Source: Vanilla planifolia
Lineage: Eukaryota > Streptophyta > Magnoliopsida > Asparagales > Orchidaceae
Direction: 5' to 3'
Assembly: GCA_023846275.1 (NCBI GenBank)
Contig: JAIUJO010000084.1
Span: forward strand, 915,487 to 979,486
Length of the DNA: 64,000 nt
Shown: piece by piece, positions 50,177 to 64,000 of the stretch
How positions within the stretch are numbered: the stretch's first letter is position 1
Layout of the letters: every line of letters begins with the position of its first letter
Position numbers and translations under genes: made by a program
The notes under the pieces: generated by a model
Databases searched by the model: none
What the model saw: only the letters and a program-made list of their open reading frames with translations
Told to the model about the DNA's origin: nothing

Positions 50177-52980
50177 TGTTGTCCTGACACCCCATTATGG
50201 TGCTTTATTTCACGATCATAAACCACAAGCACTACTAATGAATCCATTTAAATAAATTTTAAGATTTTAGATAGATGATTCTTGCATTCATGGGAAAACT
50301 TTTGATGGAAAAGAACTGAAGATGAAATTTTATGATAATCATCTTGGTTGGATTAACAAATAACTAAGAAAAATCTTTTAAATTTAGTTTTAGATATTAA
50401 AATTTTATTTTGATTGAAATATTAAGCTTAATTGAAATCACTCTTTGAAGGCACATAAACAAAATTTTATTTAAATTAATTATTTCGAAAAAATATTAAG
50501 ATCCTAACATCTTGATCACATGTTAGCCATCTAAAGAGGTAGTTTATCCTTGATCATATCTTTGGAAATATTACATCAATAACTTATTACAAAGAGTATT
50601 ATAATTATAATAATTAATTAACTAAACTAATAATGCAATTGAAATAATATAATGGAGAACCTATAACTATTAATAATTGAAAATGTAAAGTTAGAACATA
50701 GCTCTTAAATATGGTGTGTTGGGCTTATCTAATCAATAAAATAACGCCATAACTCATCAAATAATTTTGGTTCATTACATAAGTGATAAAAAAAATAGAG
50801 GAAATCACTTTAGAGCAATCTGGGGGTTACTAACACTAAAAAATGCACTTATTAGGTGGCACAAGAAAATTCCTATAAAGCAACAATAATCCATCGTTCA
50901 TGCAATTTTTGACTAAAATGTCATTCCATTTTGCATGACTGTACTCAAAATTGTTGGAGTGATTCTGTCATTTTATCATGCAATTTTTTAATCAAATGAT
51001 CATATTCTCATTAGGCTTTCAAAAGCATCTAGTTAGATACGTTGTTCAATAGCAAAATTTTGTAATCGCACACTTCATGTTTTGTCCATGCATATGATCT
51101 AAATCAAGCAATTAGATGAAACCTTAAATCTATCTATTGGTCTAGATCTAATAGTCCTTATTTATTCCAAGCCATGTCATATTGCATTTTTCATGATCAA
51201 ATGGTCTAGGAGCCTTTTGATCGAGCTGTTATTTGGCAGTGTCTCTTTTAGCAACTTTTCCAAACATTGGGATTTTTATAGTTTATTTGTAGTGACTAAT
51301 TGATTAATTTTATAAATTCTTTTAGTAATTAATCAAATGTCTATAAATAGGTGAATTCTTGAACAAAATTGATTGATAAAATTTTTATAAAATCTAAAGA
51401 AAAATTTTCAAGTGAGGACATTCAAGCGGTTAGCACCCAATACTCATCATCACATGCTTATTCTTTGTCCATCACCTATAAAACTCCTAATCTCTAGTTT
51501 TTCACAAATTGGCAAAGTTCAATATTTCTTTTATTTCTAATTGATTCATTTAAAACACTCATACCTCGCTAAAAATTTTTTGAACATAGTATTTTTTTTC
51601 ATTAATTTTTTTTGTCAATTAATTATTTTTTTTTTGTTTCTGAGTTTGTATGGCTATAGGTCATAATAGAACATTTTTATTATTTTTTTATTATAATACT
51701 TTAACCTACCAATCATTTGGCAAAACTCTTATATTAGTTTTTTTGCTTTTTTTGTTGCTGGTAGGTGTATGTTTGATTTTAAGTAGTAACACCTTAAAAA
51801 TTATTCATCTATCATTTCTATTTTTTTTAATTTTTTTCAAAATTTTGTTATAGGATTATTATGGAAAAACAACCAATATATCTTAAAATAAAACTAATGT
51901 TTACAAAAATTCACTTTCAAAGATGTACACAAGTTTACTAAAAAAATATATTATATTTTTTTGTAAAATATTATCTAGAAAATAATTTTTATTCCTAGCA
52001 ATTTATCCCCCTCATACTAAATAACACTTTGTAATATGCATATGATGATGTTTGAATCTACAAAAAGGTGATCAATTATTAGGAATAAAATTTTAAGTTT
52101 CTTACAAACAATATCTAAATCAATAGATTAAAATTTATTTTATAAAAATTTAAAATTTAATTTAAAATAAATTAATTTTTTTTTGTTAATAAAAAAATAT
52201 AAAATAACATAATATAAAAAATAAATAAAAGTAAAACATACAGTAGTGGTCGGTTGGTGGTTTAGTTTAAAAAAAGCATACATTCACCCTTGACAAAATC
52301 CAGAAAAATCCGCTCATTATAAGACATTCGCAAGAGGATAGGTAGGCTAAACCCTCACAATAATGAAATAAAAGAAACAAGTTACTACAACCTAATAATC
52401 AAAATTAATTCCAAAAAAATCTTATGCTTGATTAAATAATTAAAGAGGCAAAAGTATCTTAATTAAACCAATTCTAAATAAAACGCTAAATAACTTAACT
52501 GAAAAAAGTTGTAATTATGAGTTTAGTGACATAAGAAACAAGCTATAATAGCATCATTTATTATGGGCTACCAACGACTTTAGTATCATTCCTTGAAAAT
52601 TTTAATTAAACTGTATGAAAATTTTTCAATCCATTTTTTAAAAATTCTCTTATTTATAAAGATTTTTTACGACTAAAAGTACTTACCACAGAAGCAAAAT
52701 AGTCATGATCATTTCACTTCTTATTTTAATTTTAATTGAACAATTATTATTTAAATAAAATATTTTAAAGGATAAAAAAAGTATAAAAGAAGATGTGCAT
52801 GAATCACTTGATCATAGTAAACCCACACTAATTGTTTGTGAAAACTATATTATCAGATGAATGAGATACAATGAAAATGTTTAAAGAAATATTTGATCAA
52901 TACTATTAGATGCAAATCTTCTTCTGATGGCTAAATTGTGATCTTACACATTGAATGAAAATTCATCATGTGATTATTAA
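50177..52980 (+). mobile_element. LTR copy C (long LTR, with uncertain right end)
   Basis: It starts TGTTGTCCTGACACCCC right after the polypurine tract. It is collinear with LTR B over its whole length and with LTR A over the first 1.5 kb. It contains a TATA box at 51,341 and the conserved CCTACCAATCATTTGGCAAAA near 51,704. If the primer-site-like word at 52,982 is real, the LTR is about 2.8 kb; if not, it may end near 51,860, where homology becomes patchier. Low-complexity A+T sequence interrupts the middle. Confidence 0.7.
51341..51350 (+). promoter_or_regulatory. TATA box of LTR C
   Basis: CTATAAATAG is a near-perfect plant TATA box, followed by GTGAATTCTTGAACA as in LTR A. Transcription of the element would start roughly 30 bases downstream. 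Confidence 0.7.
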
Positions 52981-52981
52981 A

Positions 52982-52993
52982 TGGTATCAGGCT
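52982..52993 (+). promoter_or_regulatory. Possible tRNA-iMet primer-binding site after LTR C
   Basis: TGGTATCAGGCT matches the plant tRNA-iMet site TGGTATCAGAGC in its first nine bases. It lies where homology between the two blocks still continues. A 5' LTR would end just before it. That the same LTR is also preceded by a polypurine tract is contradictory for a single element, so either elements are arranged in tandem or this match is chance. Confidence 0.4.
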
Positions 52994-53089
52994 TTATAAA
53001 AAGACTAATAAGATGAAGGTTTGCCTACTCCCTTATTTGCATAAGAACTCATTACCAATGCTGTCAATATGCTTTGGACATTGTATATG

Positions 53090-53710
53090 TGGATATGAGA
53101 GTATTAACCCATTCTTAGGCCTAACTAAACTATCTTCGCAGTCGAACTTCGTATCGCTACTGGCAGATTAGTTTAGGGACTTGAATTTCGGACCTCTTAA
53201 TGATAACCAATGTGTTTTAAGCACTATAGAGACTTTTTGTTTTTAGTATTAATTTAGTTTTTATTATGTTTTATTTCATTATTACAATATAATGTCTATA
53301 TTACAAATGTTATTCAACAAATACTAATCTTCAATAAAAAAATAAAAAGGTTTTCACGATAGTAAAACAGAATGGTTTAAGATTTAAGGAAACTAATATG
53401 TCTTTTATGAATATTGATTTGATAAATTTTCATTTTTGTGATCTATAATATGTATTTTAATGAAACGTAATTTTTCAATTAAAATAAAATTAAAATATTT
53501 AAAATTAAATTTAAAATATATGTCTTAGTAGTTTGTCACTTCAACAAAGATAATCTTCATAGGATTTCACCTTTGCTCCAAATTATCAAGTTTTCTCATG
53601 AACACTGGTATTGATTTTCTAAAATATCAAAATTAACTTCAATAAATTTATTCAAAATACTTAAAATTTATGATCAACAAACAAATCACTATGCCTAGAG
53701 GTCAATATCA
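53090..53710. other. Intergenic DNA right of composite block
   Basis: No gene is seen. A small G+C-richer island at about 53,138-53,170 contains GCAGTCGAACTTCG and GCTACTGGCAGA, but I recognise nothing in it. Confidence 0.5.
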
Positions 53711-53713
53711 GAA

Positions 53714-53744
53714 TAATCTCTTAATTTTGATGATAACAAAACTT
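53714..53744 (-). promoter_or_regulatory. Decayed polypurine tract region, minus strand
   Basis: The minus strand reads GTTATCATCAAAATTAAGAG, resembling the GTTATCATCAAAAAGGGGGAG phrase that precedes copia 3' LTRs, with the G run mutated to A/T. A minus-strand element would have its 3' LTR below 53,714. The similarity to the phrase at 39,463 and 50,150 is the main evidence. Confidence 0.35.
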
Positions 53745-54639
53745 TTAATAAAATTAATTAAAAGCATAAATTATTCATAAAAATAATATGCAATTCAATT
53801 AAATTTAACCCCTACCTTACTTACATGTATGTCATGACTAGATTAATGTTCCTTCTTAATTAATACTTATTTCCATAATTTTTATTCCAATTTATTTTTT
53901 TGTAATCACTCATAGTAGCTCAATCTAATTTTTGTAAATTTTTAATAAACTTAAAATTTTAAGAGTTTTTCTAGTAATTAATGATCTAGTTTATTTTTTC
54001 AAGAAAACAACTTTCGCCTAATTACACTTTATTGAATAGTTTAGTGCCAACTCACACAATTCTCTTCAAATTATTTTAGTTCATTTTTTACAGTAGTTAA
54101 CTAAAAATATTATTTAAGGTATATTATATTTTTTTATTCAAAATTTTTAAAAAAGAATAATTGCTATGATAAGCATGATTCTAGAACAAATCAAAATTTT
54201 ACATTTAACTTGTGGTTTATGATAATCCTAAATAAGTTTTTAAACTTCATATTATTTTCAGCTACATCCTTTTCCTCTATTTATTTCTTTGGAAAATTTT
54301 TAAATTTATTTTTCAAATCTCATTTATTCTTCATTTATTTTTATATTAATTTTTTAGTTAGACCTTATTAATCAAAGTTTATATGCACAGTACTTGATTT
54401 TAATTATCAGGATTCAGAACCTAAGCAATTTTGGGTTCAACGATTTAGGTGTAACTATATTAGTATTTTGTTTCAGTTTCTATGCAAAAGTTGGAAATTT
54501 CAAATGATAATTAACTCTAATATTACATGCTAGTAAAATATAATTTGGTTGTATGTTATAGTGCCATGTAAATGTGTTATTATGGCATATAAAATGTTAA
54601 CATACTTATGTATGTAAGATCTTCAAACAAAAACTTCTT

Positions 54640-55110
54640 TACTAATTAGTTTTTTTTTCGAAAACGTGCAAGTAGACTACAAGTCTTTAATGTCACTCAT
54701 CTTCTTAACTAATGATGCATGCTTATTAACTTTTTATTTTAAATCATGAACATTTTCATATTGTCTAACAACATGTTTTCCCTTTCTTTAATTTTTTTAT
54801 AAGGAAATACATATTCACTATATTCTTTTTTAAATCCTTTTTTAACTAAAATTTTCATAATTTTTTCAAAGATAAAGTAATTATTTATTCTATTTTGTTT
54901 TAAAGTAATTTTCTTTCTGACTTAAAGATATACTCTATTCCTTTTCTTTTTTAGCCATCGTATAGCAGAGTCCTTGATTATTTCTTTCTTTGCACTTGTG
55001 ATGATTACTTTTGACTCATTCAAAAAATATTTTCAATTCCTTTTGCTTTTTCTTATTGTATGTTTTATTTATTTCTTCTCACCCATGATGCTTATGATGC
55101 AATATACACT
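54640..55110 (-). pseudogene. Possible SIRE-type copia gag C-terminal coiled-coil remnant
   Basis: On the minus strand a CYTMAKKEKE piece near 54,965 resembles the NLCLMAK.DE segment of SIRE-type copia gag. It is followed by Lys- and Glu-rich, helix-like stretches in several frames (KIMKILVKKGFKKEYSEY, KIKERENMLLDNMKMF and HASLVKKMSDIKDL), similar in style to that protein's long coiled coil. The zinc knuckle that should come before it is not readable. With the polypurine-like phrase at 53.7 kb it would form a strongly shortened minus-strand element. Similarity is by style more than by identity. Confidence 0.33.
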
Positions 55111-58100
55111 GTATGTAAGGATACAGTAGTAATAGTTTTAAGAATAGTATAAACCTTTTTTATAGTCCTATCTTATACTATAGCTAGTTGAGAGGTTTAT
55201 GGAAATGCTTTCCCAACCATTTAATGCATACATCTTTTTTTAACCACTATTGAGACTAATTGTTCATATTCCTAAAAATGACTATTTATTTTTACTTATT
55301 AATTATTATAATTCTAACATTTTTTTTGTAAACGTTATAAGAACAATACTAAGATATAATTGAATAAAGCTTTTTAAGATAGTCAAGGAGATTAGATTAA
55401 GTCATGAAACATGTAATATAAGTGACTGCTTAATTATTTAGTTTAAGACACGCAAAAGTATGACATTTTTTATTTTAGTTAGAGTTGAAATGTGTAATGA
55501 AACTAGTCATTTATTTTCTAACATAAAATAATTATTTTAGGCATACTTTTGTTAGGCTATCTTAAACCACAAACTATTTTGACTTAGAATAATAGCTAAA
55601 AGGGATAGCCATTATCAAAAAGATAAGATGCACAAACTCTGATTTTAAAAAAAATTGCTTCATTTAATATTTTTGGATAATTAGAAACACGAAATAGCTT
55701 TTTTTTGTAGTACAATAATGAAGATAGTAATATTAGCTTGTTTTTATTTGATTATAATTCTATATTATGATGTATTTTGAATAAAATTTCATATCAAAAA
55801 ATAATAACATTGATTTTTTTCAAGAAGCATTTTCTTTCCCAATTTGAAACAAATTTGTATGCTTGTATATATTATTTAAATGAGCAAGTATAAGATTTAC
55901 ATTGATTATGATAGTGTTATCAAGACAAAAGAGAAAAATTGTTCTGCATACCTTCCTAAAATTCAATGTTTATAATAGTTGGGTGTATCACACTTAGGAC
56001 AAGATAATTATCCATGCAGTAGTAAGTTAGATCAATTGTAATACGTCTTGCAAGATGGTTAATATATGAAAATCATGTTTTACTTCTGTCTTTTATGCTC
56101 TATCAAAAATTTATCTATAATTTTCTTATTTATAATAGAAAATTTTTTATACTCGCATTCTAATTTGTTTTTAAATGATATGAAGTTTTCTAATATTGTC
56201 AGAATTTGTTAATTGATTATTCTTTATGCCATGCCTATTTCTATAATTTTTGTTTGTTAAAACATTTTTCTTTGAATTTTGAATAATCATGTTGAATAAT
56301 TTAAAGTTCATGTACTGTTTGTAAACCTTAGAGTGTTCTATTTATTTCCTAAAATTAATTAATTACATTATTTAATAGAGTATGATTTGTTTTCATAATT
56401 ATTGTAGAAATTTAGGGAACTTCTTGTCATATTTAACATGTCTTAACATTTATTTTCTTATAAGTTTGTCATTTTTAATCTCCAAAAAAATTTAGTTATA
56501 TTTTCTTATTAATGTTATGTTTCTAATTTCATTGATATAGTTCTTTTTCTTCTTTAATAAAACTATTTTTATTTATTTTCTATAAATTTTTATTAATTTA
56601 AATATTTATCCAAGAAATATATTTTTATGTCGATAATCAAAGAATTTGATTAATATTGGTTTGTTCATTAAGCTTCGATTACACCAAAATTTATTTTTCA
56701 CTAGAAATACATACCACTAATATTAAATGATTTTAATTATATTAAATTTATTTTAGGACTTATATTTCTGCATTTCATATTTAATTGCAAAAACAATATA
56801 TTTTTAACTAACCAAAAGACATTTTTGAGCATTTTCTCTAATTAATTTCATTATTGTAAACAAAATATATTTTTGAAAGGGAAAAATTTATCACTAAGAG
56901 ATATAAAACAAAATAGTAAGATGAAATATTAAATATGTTCTAAGTTTTAAAATGAGAAACTTGCCAAAAGCAATACTAATAAAAAATAATAAATGAAAAG
57001 TACTCTATAAGAAAATAAAAAAAGACAAAACAAAAGTTAAAAATAAGACCATCATTGGTAAAATATTTTACTAGAAAGTCTTTAATAAATGTGTTGATAA
57101 AAATAAACATTATGAAAACAACAAAGAATGATGTATCATCTAAAGAAATGTAAACCAATTATTAAAGCTCATATGCATGACCAGTAGTAAAGTTTTCTTT
57201 GGCAATTCAACTATAAATATTATTCTATTAAAATTTTTTAATTACAAATAAAGGGTAAGATAATAAAAAACTTTTAACATTTTGAAATATTCGAAATATA
57301 TTGCTAACAATTTCATTTTTGGACAAAAATGACAAAAAATATGTTCATATAAATATAAAAAGTTTAGAACAATATAATAAAATATAAGTATTAAAACAAT
57401 TACACACTTGAATGTTTAAATAGTATGATTATCGACAAGAAAATATAAATCCCAACATAGACGATAAAGTATAAAATTACAAAAAATTAGTATTTTAAAA
57501 AATTGAAAAACTTATGCATGTGGCCACATTATTGACAAAAGAATATAAAATTAATAAATAAAAATATGTTAGTTATATAGTAAAAATATTTAAGGATTTA
57601 AAATAAATTAGGTGACGTTTTAATGACAAACATATTTCAAAAACATATTTTAAATTTTTTTCTAAATAAAAACCGTCATAAATTTAGTAAAAAGAAAATC
57701 ATCTTGAGAAAAAGAATTTCAAATGTTCAAAGGAATTAGCATAATAATATAATAAAAATTTATAATAGAAAATTATTTTGTTGTATAATATATTAGAAAA
57801 AGGATTGCAATAATTTAATTGAATGATATTATGTGGTAAAGAAATATTGCAAAAAATAATTCAATTATGAGATAAATAATTTGAATAAGTATTTAAATAT
57901 TCATACATTATTAAAAATTTTTTGCTTAAAAATAATAGAAGAAATAGAAAAATTCATGAAATTAGCAAGACAATAAAAATCGTTTGCATTTAAAATTAAT
58001 TGAAAAACACATGAAATTAAACTTCTATAAAAAAAAAATAGGGAGTATTCAAAATTATGTAAAATTAAGTTTTAGGAAAGTTTTTTTATTTTGAATGAGA

Positions 58101-61100
58101 TTCACAAATTTGTCTACATATTTAAAAACTTCAAATGATTAAAATGAACTACCAAATATTACATAATAATTAAAACAATCATTAAGATAATATTATAAAC
58201 TTTAATAATGTAGAAAATTTCAATGAAAAACAAACATAAAAGAAAGTCATTAAGATAGCATATAATCAAATTTGTAGAAGTAAATTGCATAATACATTTA
58301 CCAAAACATCCTCATAATAAGAATTATAAAAACAATATATGAAAAAAAAATTGACAGTTGAATCGAACACAAAATGTTGAAATTATATTACATTGAAAGA
58401 TAAAAAAATTGATGAATGATTCCAAAAAAAATATGGACATTTGGCTCACCTTTAACCATTCATACAATAAATATAGAGAAGGTATGTGACTGCATAGATA
58501 AGCCCGTCCTATGGTTTATTTTATATAATATTGGGTTTCTAAAGATATGTTCGATTAGATTGTGCAATACATTTCAAGAATAATTACAAATAAAGATTAG
58601 TGATAACAAGTGCAGGAACAATTGACACAAAAATTATTATACAAAAAATTTTAATTTTGATAATCAAACATAATTTAAGCACAAAAATGATTGTTAACAA
58701 CAAATTAAAGAAAGGTAAACCCTAAAGATATTAAATAGAACACCATAGTACAATCACTATAAGAAAAAAAGTAATTTATAGTTACGTTTAATTAAATATA
58801 AAATATAATTTGAATAAATAATAAAAAGTGTCTTGATCAATTAGTCATGAATAATATATCACTGTCCATAAAACACAAAAACTCGTAGAATGATTAATAA
58901 GTATAGCATTTTGATTAACAAAAAAATATTTTTTAACGTTAATAAAATAGTTTTCTATTCTCTTAAAAATTAATTTTAGTAAAAATAACGAAATTTATAA
59001 TTAATTAAAAAAATTATAGTTTTTATTATAATAAAAAATATTGAAATTTAAGTTTTATGGTTAATAATTTTAAAAAGTATTTTGATAATGCAACCTCATG
59101 AATTAAATAAACAAAATAAAAAATTTTCAAAAATTCCAAAAACTAGGAATATAAGATGTTAAATAAAAACAAAATGTTGAAAACGTTATGAATAACGCTA
59201 ATTTAATATATTCAAAATATAAACTCCAGCAATGAAAAACATAAACAATGAAAAATATCAATTACATGATATAACGTCATAGTTTTTAAACGTTTTTTTG
59301 TAATCATGCAAATTACAAATAGCTTGCCTTGGTAAAAGAAGTTATAAAAGACACAAAAAAATTGAAAATCTCTGAGATAATGATCAATTAAATCGTTTAG
59401 TAAAACAATTATAAATAGTTTAAAACATATTTTTGAATAACATGAAACTGATTCATATGTTTACACAATTTGAAAATAAAAAAGTTTCAAAATTTTGAAA
59501 ATTAAGAACAAAATAATATTTTTATATTTACCAAAAATATTATCCTAGGATAGCAAAATTAAAAATCTATTTAGAAAGATAAACTTTAAATATTTAGGAA
59601 ATAAAAATTATTTGAATATTGCAAAAATGTTAGCACATTATGTCAAAAATATTAAAAAATTAAATTAACTAATATAGATGAAAATATTTGAAATGAATTT
59701 TGCAGGTTAAAGTTTACTTCTATGGTTCATAAAAATTGTTATATTATCAAAACTCAAATTATAATATAGTTTGATAAGAAAGTTTTAACAAAAAATACAT
59801 ATTATATAATTAAAAAAGTAAGATATAAATATTATAAGTGGAAAATTATTATAGTATTAAAAATTTAAAATATATATGTCCTTAATAAACGCATGTTAGG
59901 AAATATAATTGGCTGATGTGAAAGTCAATATAACTTTATCGAATAATAAATTTTCTAAAACATTTATCATTAGAAATTTGTAAATATAATGTCCACAACA
60001 GTAGGTGAGTCCTTCAAATTTAAGCTTAATCAAATTTAATTCAATTTAGGCACATCATCTCATGATAAAAAAGATTAGTAAAACTCATTTGATTTTTTAA
60101 AACAAATTCAAAAGGTATTTTTGACAATTCAACAAAAATTTGCTCATATGAAATAAATTAATGTAACGACAAGAATTTCTTATTAATCTTAATTATTTTT
60201 TTAAGAAGATAGCCTTAAGAAAACATATTTAGCCTTCACAAAAGAATTCTTTTGTTCAAATTCAATTAAATTAAAATAAAGTTCTTCACAAAACAAATCT
60301 CTTTGCTATCATGAATGTTATTATAAAAGAATTTTAAAAGACTTTTTCTACTTTAGTAAACTATTATGTCATGATATTGTTATTCTTAATTAATAAATAA
60401 AGTAAAGAAAAAGTAAATGAGGTTCATATGATTTTTATGTGATTCAATAAAATTATTACATATATATATACCAAATCAAATAAAATGTGAATCAATTAAC
60501 AACATCTATTATTGTAGTTGCAAGAAAAAATACGTTAAAAAGCTATGTACAAAACATATTTTTTAGAAAATATTTTCAATTGTAACGTGCAACAAATTCA
60601 CTAAACGAGATCATGAACTTAATACAAGAATCTACAATTTTAGAACTTAACTGCATTCAAGTAACTTGTTTGGGCATTTTTTATGTGAATACAATACATC
60701 TTTTAAAGGATTATAGATGATTTAGGTATACAAAAAAAATACTCAAGCATACGTGACCATGCATTTTCTTTGTGCACTTTGATAACAGGGAACATTTTGT
60801 ACATCAGAATATAGTATGCATTTTGAATATGATATTTGATAGTTTTAACTTTATCATGGTACCCTTTTTATCAATTGCATAAAAAATATTTGCCTTGTTT
60901 TAATTATTGAGATGTTTTTGTTAATATTTTATAAATTTATTTTTTATATTTTTATTTTATTTATTATTTAACATTTAGCTTTTTTTTTTAATTTATCAAC
61001 ATACATTAAAATTTTTAGATGTTATATAATATTTACTATTTTTCTTTTTGAGTTTCAAAAAATTTATATTTGCATAATTTGATTAAACATTTTCTTATTT

Positions 61101-64000
61101 GTCAATATTATATCACGAATATTTTCATAAATTATTTGAATTGTTTGTGCTAATTTTTTGACATAACATTTGTATTTGTTTTAGGTATTTTTCCAATTGA
61201 AATTTTAAACATTGTTTTCTAACTTATTGGAAAAAAAAGAAACTAAAAAATATGTAGATTTATTTTAATAACAAGTCTTGAAGTTGTTTTCTATTTACCT
61301 ATAACAAAGCTTCAAAATTATATTTCATATTACAATTTAAACATCATGAAAAGGTTGTTATATTTAAAATCTTACTGAAATTATAACAAATGTAATAATT
61401 AACTTAAGAATAATTATATTATATGTATATAAACTATACGACAATACAAAGAAAAATAATAACAATAATATAATGAGCACATAAATTATTTTCCACATCT
61501 ACAAAAAGATTAAAAAAATATTTTAAAATAATTTAATCTAACAAAACTAAAAATTATAAAAAATAATAAAAAATAAAGACTTAAAAATACAAATATCTAG
61601 TAAAATAATGGAATGATAAAAAACTTAAACAAAATTCAAAGTTTAATTACTAAGAAAATATTCTTGTTGTGGGTTACATGAAATTGTTGATAAGAAAAAT
61701 TAATCAAATTATTAATATTGTAAAACAATTAAGTAGTAAATAGATTGTAAAGACAAGAAACAAAAAAAAATATCTCATTAGTAATGATGTTTAGTTGATC
61801 TTCTAGAAGGTTTATTATAATATTAATTTATATTTGCTATTCATTATGATACATCAATTGAGGTATTAAGAAATTTTCTATCATTGTAGAAAAGAAATCC
61901 TTTTTATAACAATATTTTTTTTCAAAGTTCAAAAATATTTTGTTTACATTTTATTTATTAAAATATATTTTATGTAATATTGTAGTATTGAAATTTTTTT
62001 ACTTATATTTTATATGTTTTTTTTTACATATTTTGTATTTCTTGTCTATTTTATTCATTTTTTCTTATTTTTTCTCTGCTCATAATCCTTGGGTTACAAA
62101 AATTAGTATATTATTTACAAGATTTTACATATTTTTTAGTGTTTGTTATTTTCTTATTTTACTTTAGTTATTTTATTTTAAAATTATTTAACACAATGTT
62201 TTCTTTTCAAAATTTATCGAAGTGATCATCATGGTATTTTGAAATAATATATATTTTTAGTTTGGTTATTTATTTTCTTATGTTGGTTTTGTTTTTTTTC
62301 TTTTTGATACTATATTTTCAATGTCTTTAGTAGTACACAAATTTCTTCAATATGTTAAATAAACAATTTTAGCATTTCAAATGTTAAATACTTTAAATTA
62401 TTGAAAATATATAATTGATATGTTTTTCTTTATTTATGTTAATTTTAATATTGTATTATAAAAATATATTTTATTTCTTCATTGCAATATTTTCGTGTGC
62501 ATATTTTTCAATATAAAACTTCGATAGCTCAATTTGTAGCACAATTTGTGTGCGATGTTATATTTTTCAAAATGCTTAAATATGTTAAATATTTTGTTAT
62601 ACATATGCTTACAAAAAACTTCTGATTTTTAATTTTATATTTATAGAAATTTATAGGAGTTCTTTTGCAAATTATGAAGAATGCGTTAGGAACATTAATC
62701 CTCTTATTTCTTCTTTGAAAATAAACATAAAAATTTTAAAATTTATGTAAAAGTAAACAACTAAGAAAAAAAATAGATAATTAAGATAATAGAATATTAA
62801 TAATAATAATAAACTAACTCTTCATTAATATGTTTTTAAAATTTTGAAATATCAATAAGAGTTATATGACTCGATAAAAAACAAATAACAATATTTAGAA
62901 TTTTTATGTTTTAAAAAGATTGTATAATAACAAATTATGTATGTAAAGAATAGAATAAATAATAAAAAACTTAGAACAAAGATTTTAAATTATATGATAA
63001 CTATTTTTATCAAATATTATTTCAACAATATAAATAGTGATAATATTTTAGGAATAGCAAAAGTTGTTTTAAGAACATTTATTAGCATAATAGGATTTTT
63101 TAAATTTTACAAAGTTGACGTCATATAAGATCAAAGAAAAAAAATGCCCAATAATATATTGTACAATAAAAGCTATGTATATGGAATGTTGAATAAAAAT
63201 AGTGCAAAACTATAAGATAGTAATATATTTTATTATGGGAAATATTATATTATAATAATTTAAAAAGGTTTTTAGGTCTGTGACAACATGAATGTAAATA
63301 AGAAAAGCATGAGATGAAAATGGTTAATGTTTTTAAGATAATTCAAAAAATCATAATGCTGGTATCATAAAAGTGTTACTAAAAAAATTTGACACTTAAA
63401 TTCATGTTGTCAATGTAACAAAATTACCTAAAAAAATTTTGTGATAAGTTTGTATAAAAAATAAACAACGAATAAGTTTAAGTTCTTTCCATAAATCAAG
63501 CATAATATTAAAAACAATTTAAGTTCTCTCCATATATTATTTTTAAATAATATATCACAAACAGACATATGTAAGAAAAAACATTAAAATTTTAAAACAA
63601 ATAAGAGATCAATAAGGTAATCGATTCGCCAGTAGTTTGATAACAATATGCATATGTTATTCGCAATAATTATTAGGATTAGACAAAGCATCACAGAGTT
63701 TGAAAGAGTAAACAGGTAGCCATTGATTTCGACAAGACATAATAATACCAACAAGGATTAGTTTAAACTTATTCTAATAATTTATATTTTGATTGTGTAG
63801 CCTTTGTATGGTTGCTTTTTTTTTTTATTGTTTCCTCTCAATCCTTGGTTAGAATTTTCTTTCTACACATTTTATTTTCAGAACCTTCTTGTTATTTATT
63901 TATTAGAATTAAAAAATTAATATAAAAGAAATTATCTGATATTTTAAAATTTTAATACTGTACTTCGTTGTAATTTTATTTCTTTTATTTTATACCCTTT
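55110..64000. other. Extremely A+T-rich DNA without genes
   Basis: No gene, repeat pair or RNA gene was recognised on either strand. The + strand is T-rich to about 56,870, A-rich at about 56,880-60,700, T-rich at 60,890-61,200, A-rich at 61,380-61,780, T-rich at 61,900-62,640 and A-rich at 62,700-63,600. All short open frames here are low-complexity Ile, Phe, Tyr, Lys and Asn peptides expected from composition alone. Confidence 0.65.

Noticed and set aside
56976..63128. Several short Phe-, Ile- and Lys-rich frames as small membrane proteins
   Set aside because: Their composition is what random A+T-rich sequence gives; no conserved motif, start context or paralogue supports them.

Overview
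This window looks like non-genic, repeat-dominated DNA from a plant nuclear genome. It is extremely A+T rich (about three quarters by eye, not counted). It has no open reading frame longer than about 80 codons and no host gene, rRNA or tRNA that I can recognise. The only recognisable protein-coding remnants are decayed plant LTR retrotransposons of both superfamilies: Ty3/gypsy (chromovirus-like) and Ty1/copia (Tork/SIRE-like). All are broken by many stops and frameshifts. The kingdom-level call rests on those families, on plant-type tRNA-iMet primer-site remnants, and on long LTRs with TATA boxes. The extreme A+T content fits an unusual lineage; holoparasitic Rafflesiaceae are one candidate, but this is a guess.

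Layout. 1-18.3 kb: A+T-rich DNA with no assignable gene, a small CA repeat near 3.6 kb, a less A+T-rich coding-like minus-strand tract at 4.4-5.6 kb, and a tRNA-iMet primer-site-like motif at 16.8 kb. 18.4-24.3 kb: a collapsed gypsy element on the minus strand. Two divergent 1.4-1.5 kb direct repeats (probably its LTRs) flank gag and reverse transcriptase remnants; most of RNase H and all integrase are missing, and a 248-base piece carrying the RT catalytic motif is tandemly duplicated. 24.3-31.7 kb: mostly featureless A+T-rich DNA with one coding-like tract at 27.6-28.2 kb. 31.7-34.15 kb: two copies of a roughly 0.5 kb direct repeat.

34.16-42.4 kb and 46.2-53.1 kb: two collinear paralogous copies of one composite block. 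Each has, from left to right, a minus-strand copia pol fragment; a plus-strand gypsy RNase H end and integrase C-terminus; a TA-repeat position (a 116-base tract in the right block, only a short trace in the left); a coiled-coil-like remnant; and a plus-strand LTR with a TATA box. The left block carries one extra LTR (37.24-38.76 kb) that the right block lacks. Only the right block continues leftward into a more complete copia RT-RNase H region (44.9-46.25 kb). 53.7-55.1 kb: remnants of a second minus-strand copia element (polypurine tract and gag coiled-coil). 55.1-64 kb: very A+T-rich DNA with alternating T-rich and A-rich stretches.

Nothing here works together as an operon or pathway. The story is one of nested insertion, segmental duplication, internal rearrangement and mutational decay. 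I found no convincing new biological system. The most unusual items are the tandem RT duplication, the RT fragment inserted between integrase and the RT linker that is shared by both blocks, and the duplicated composite block.
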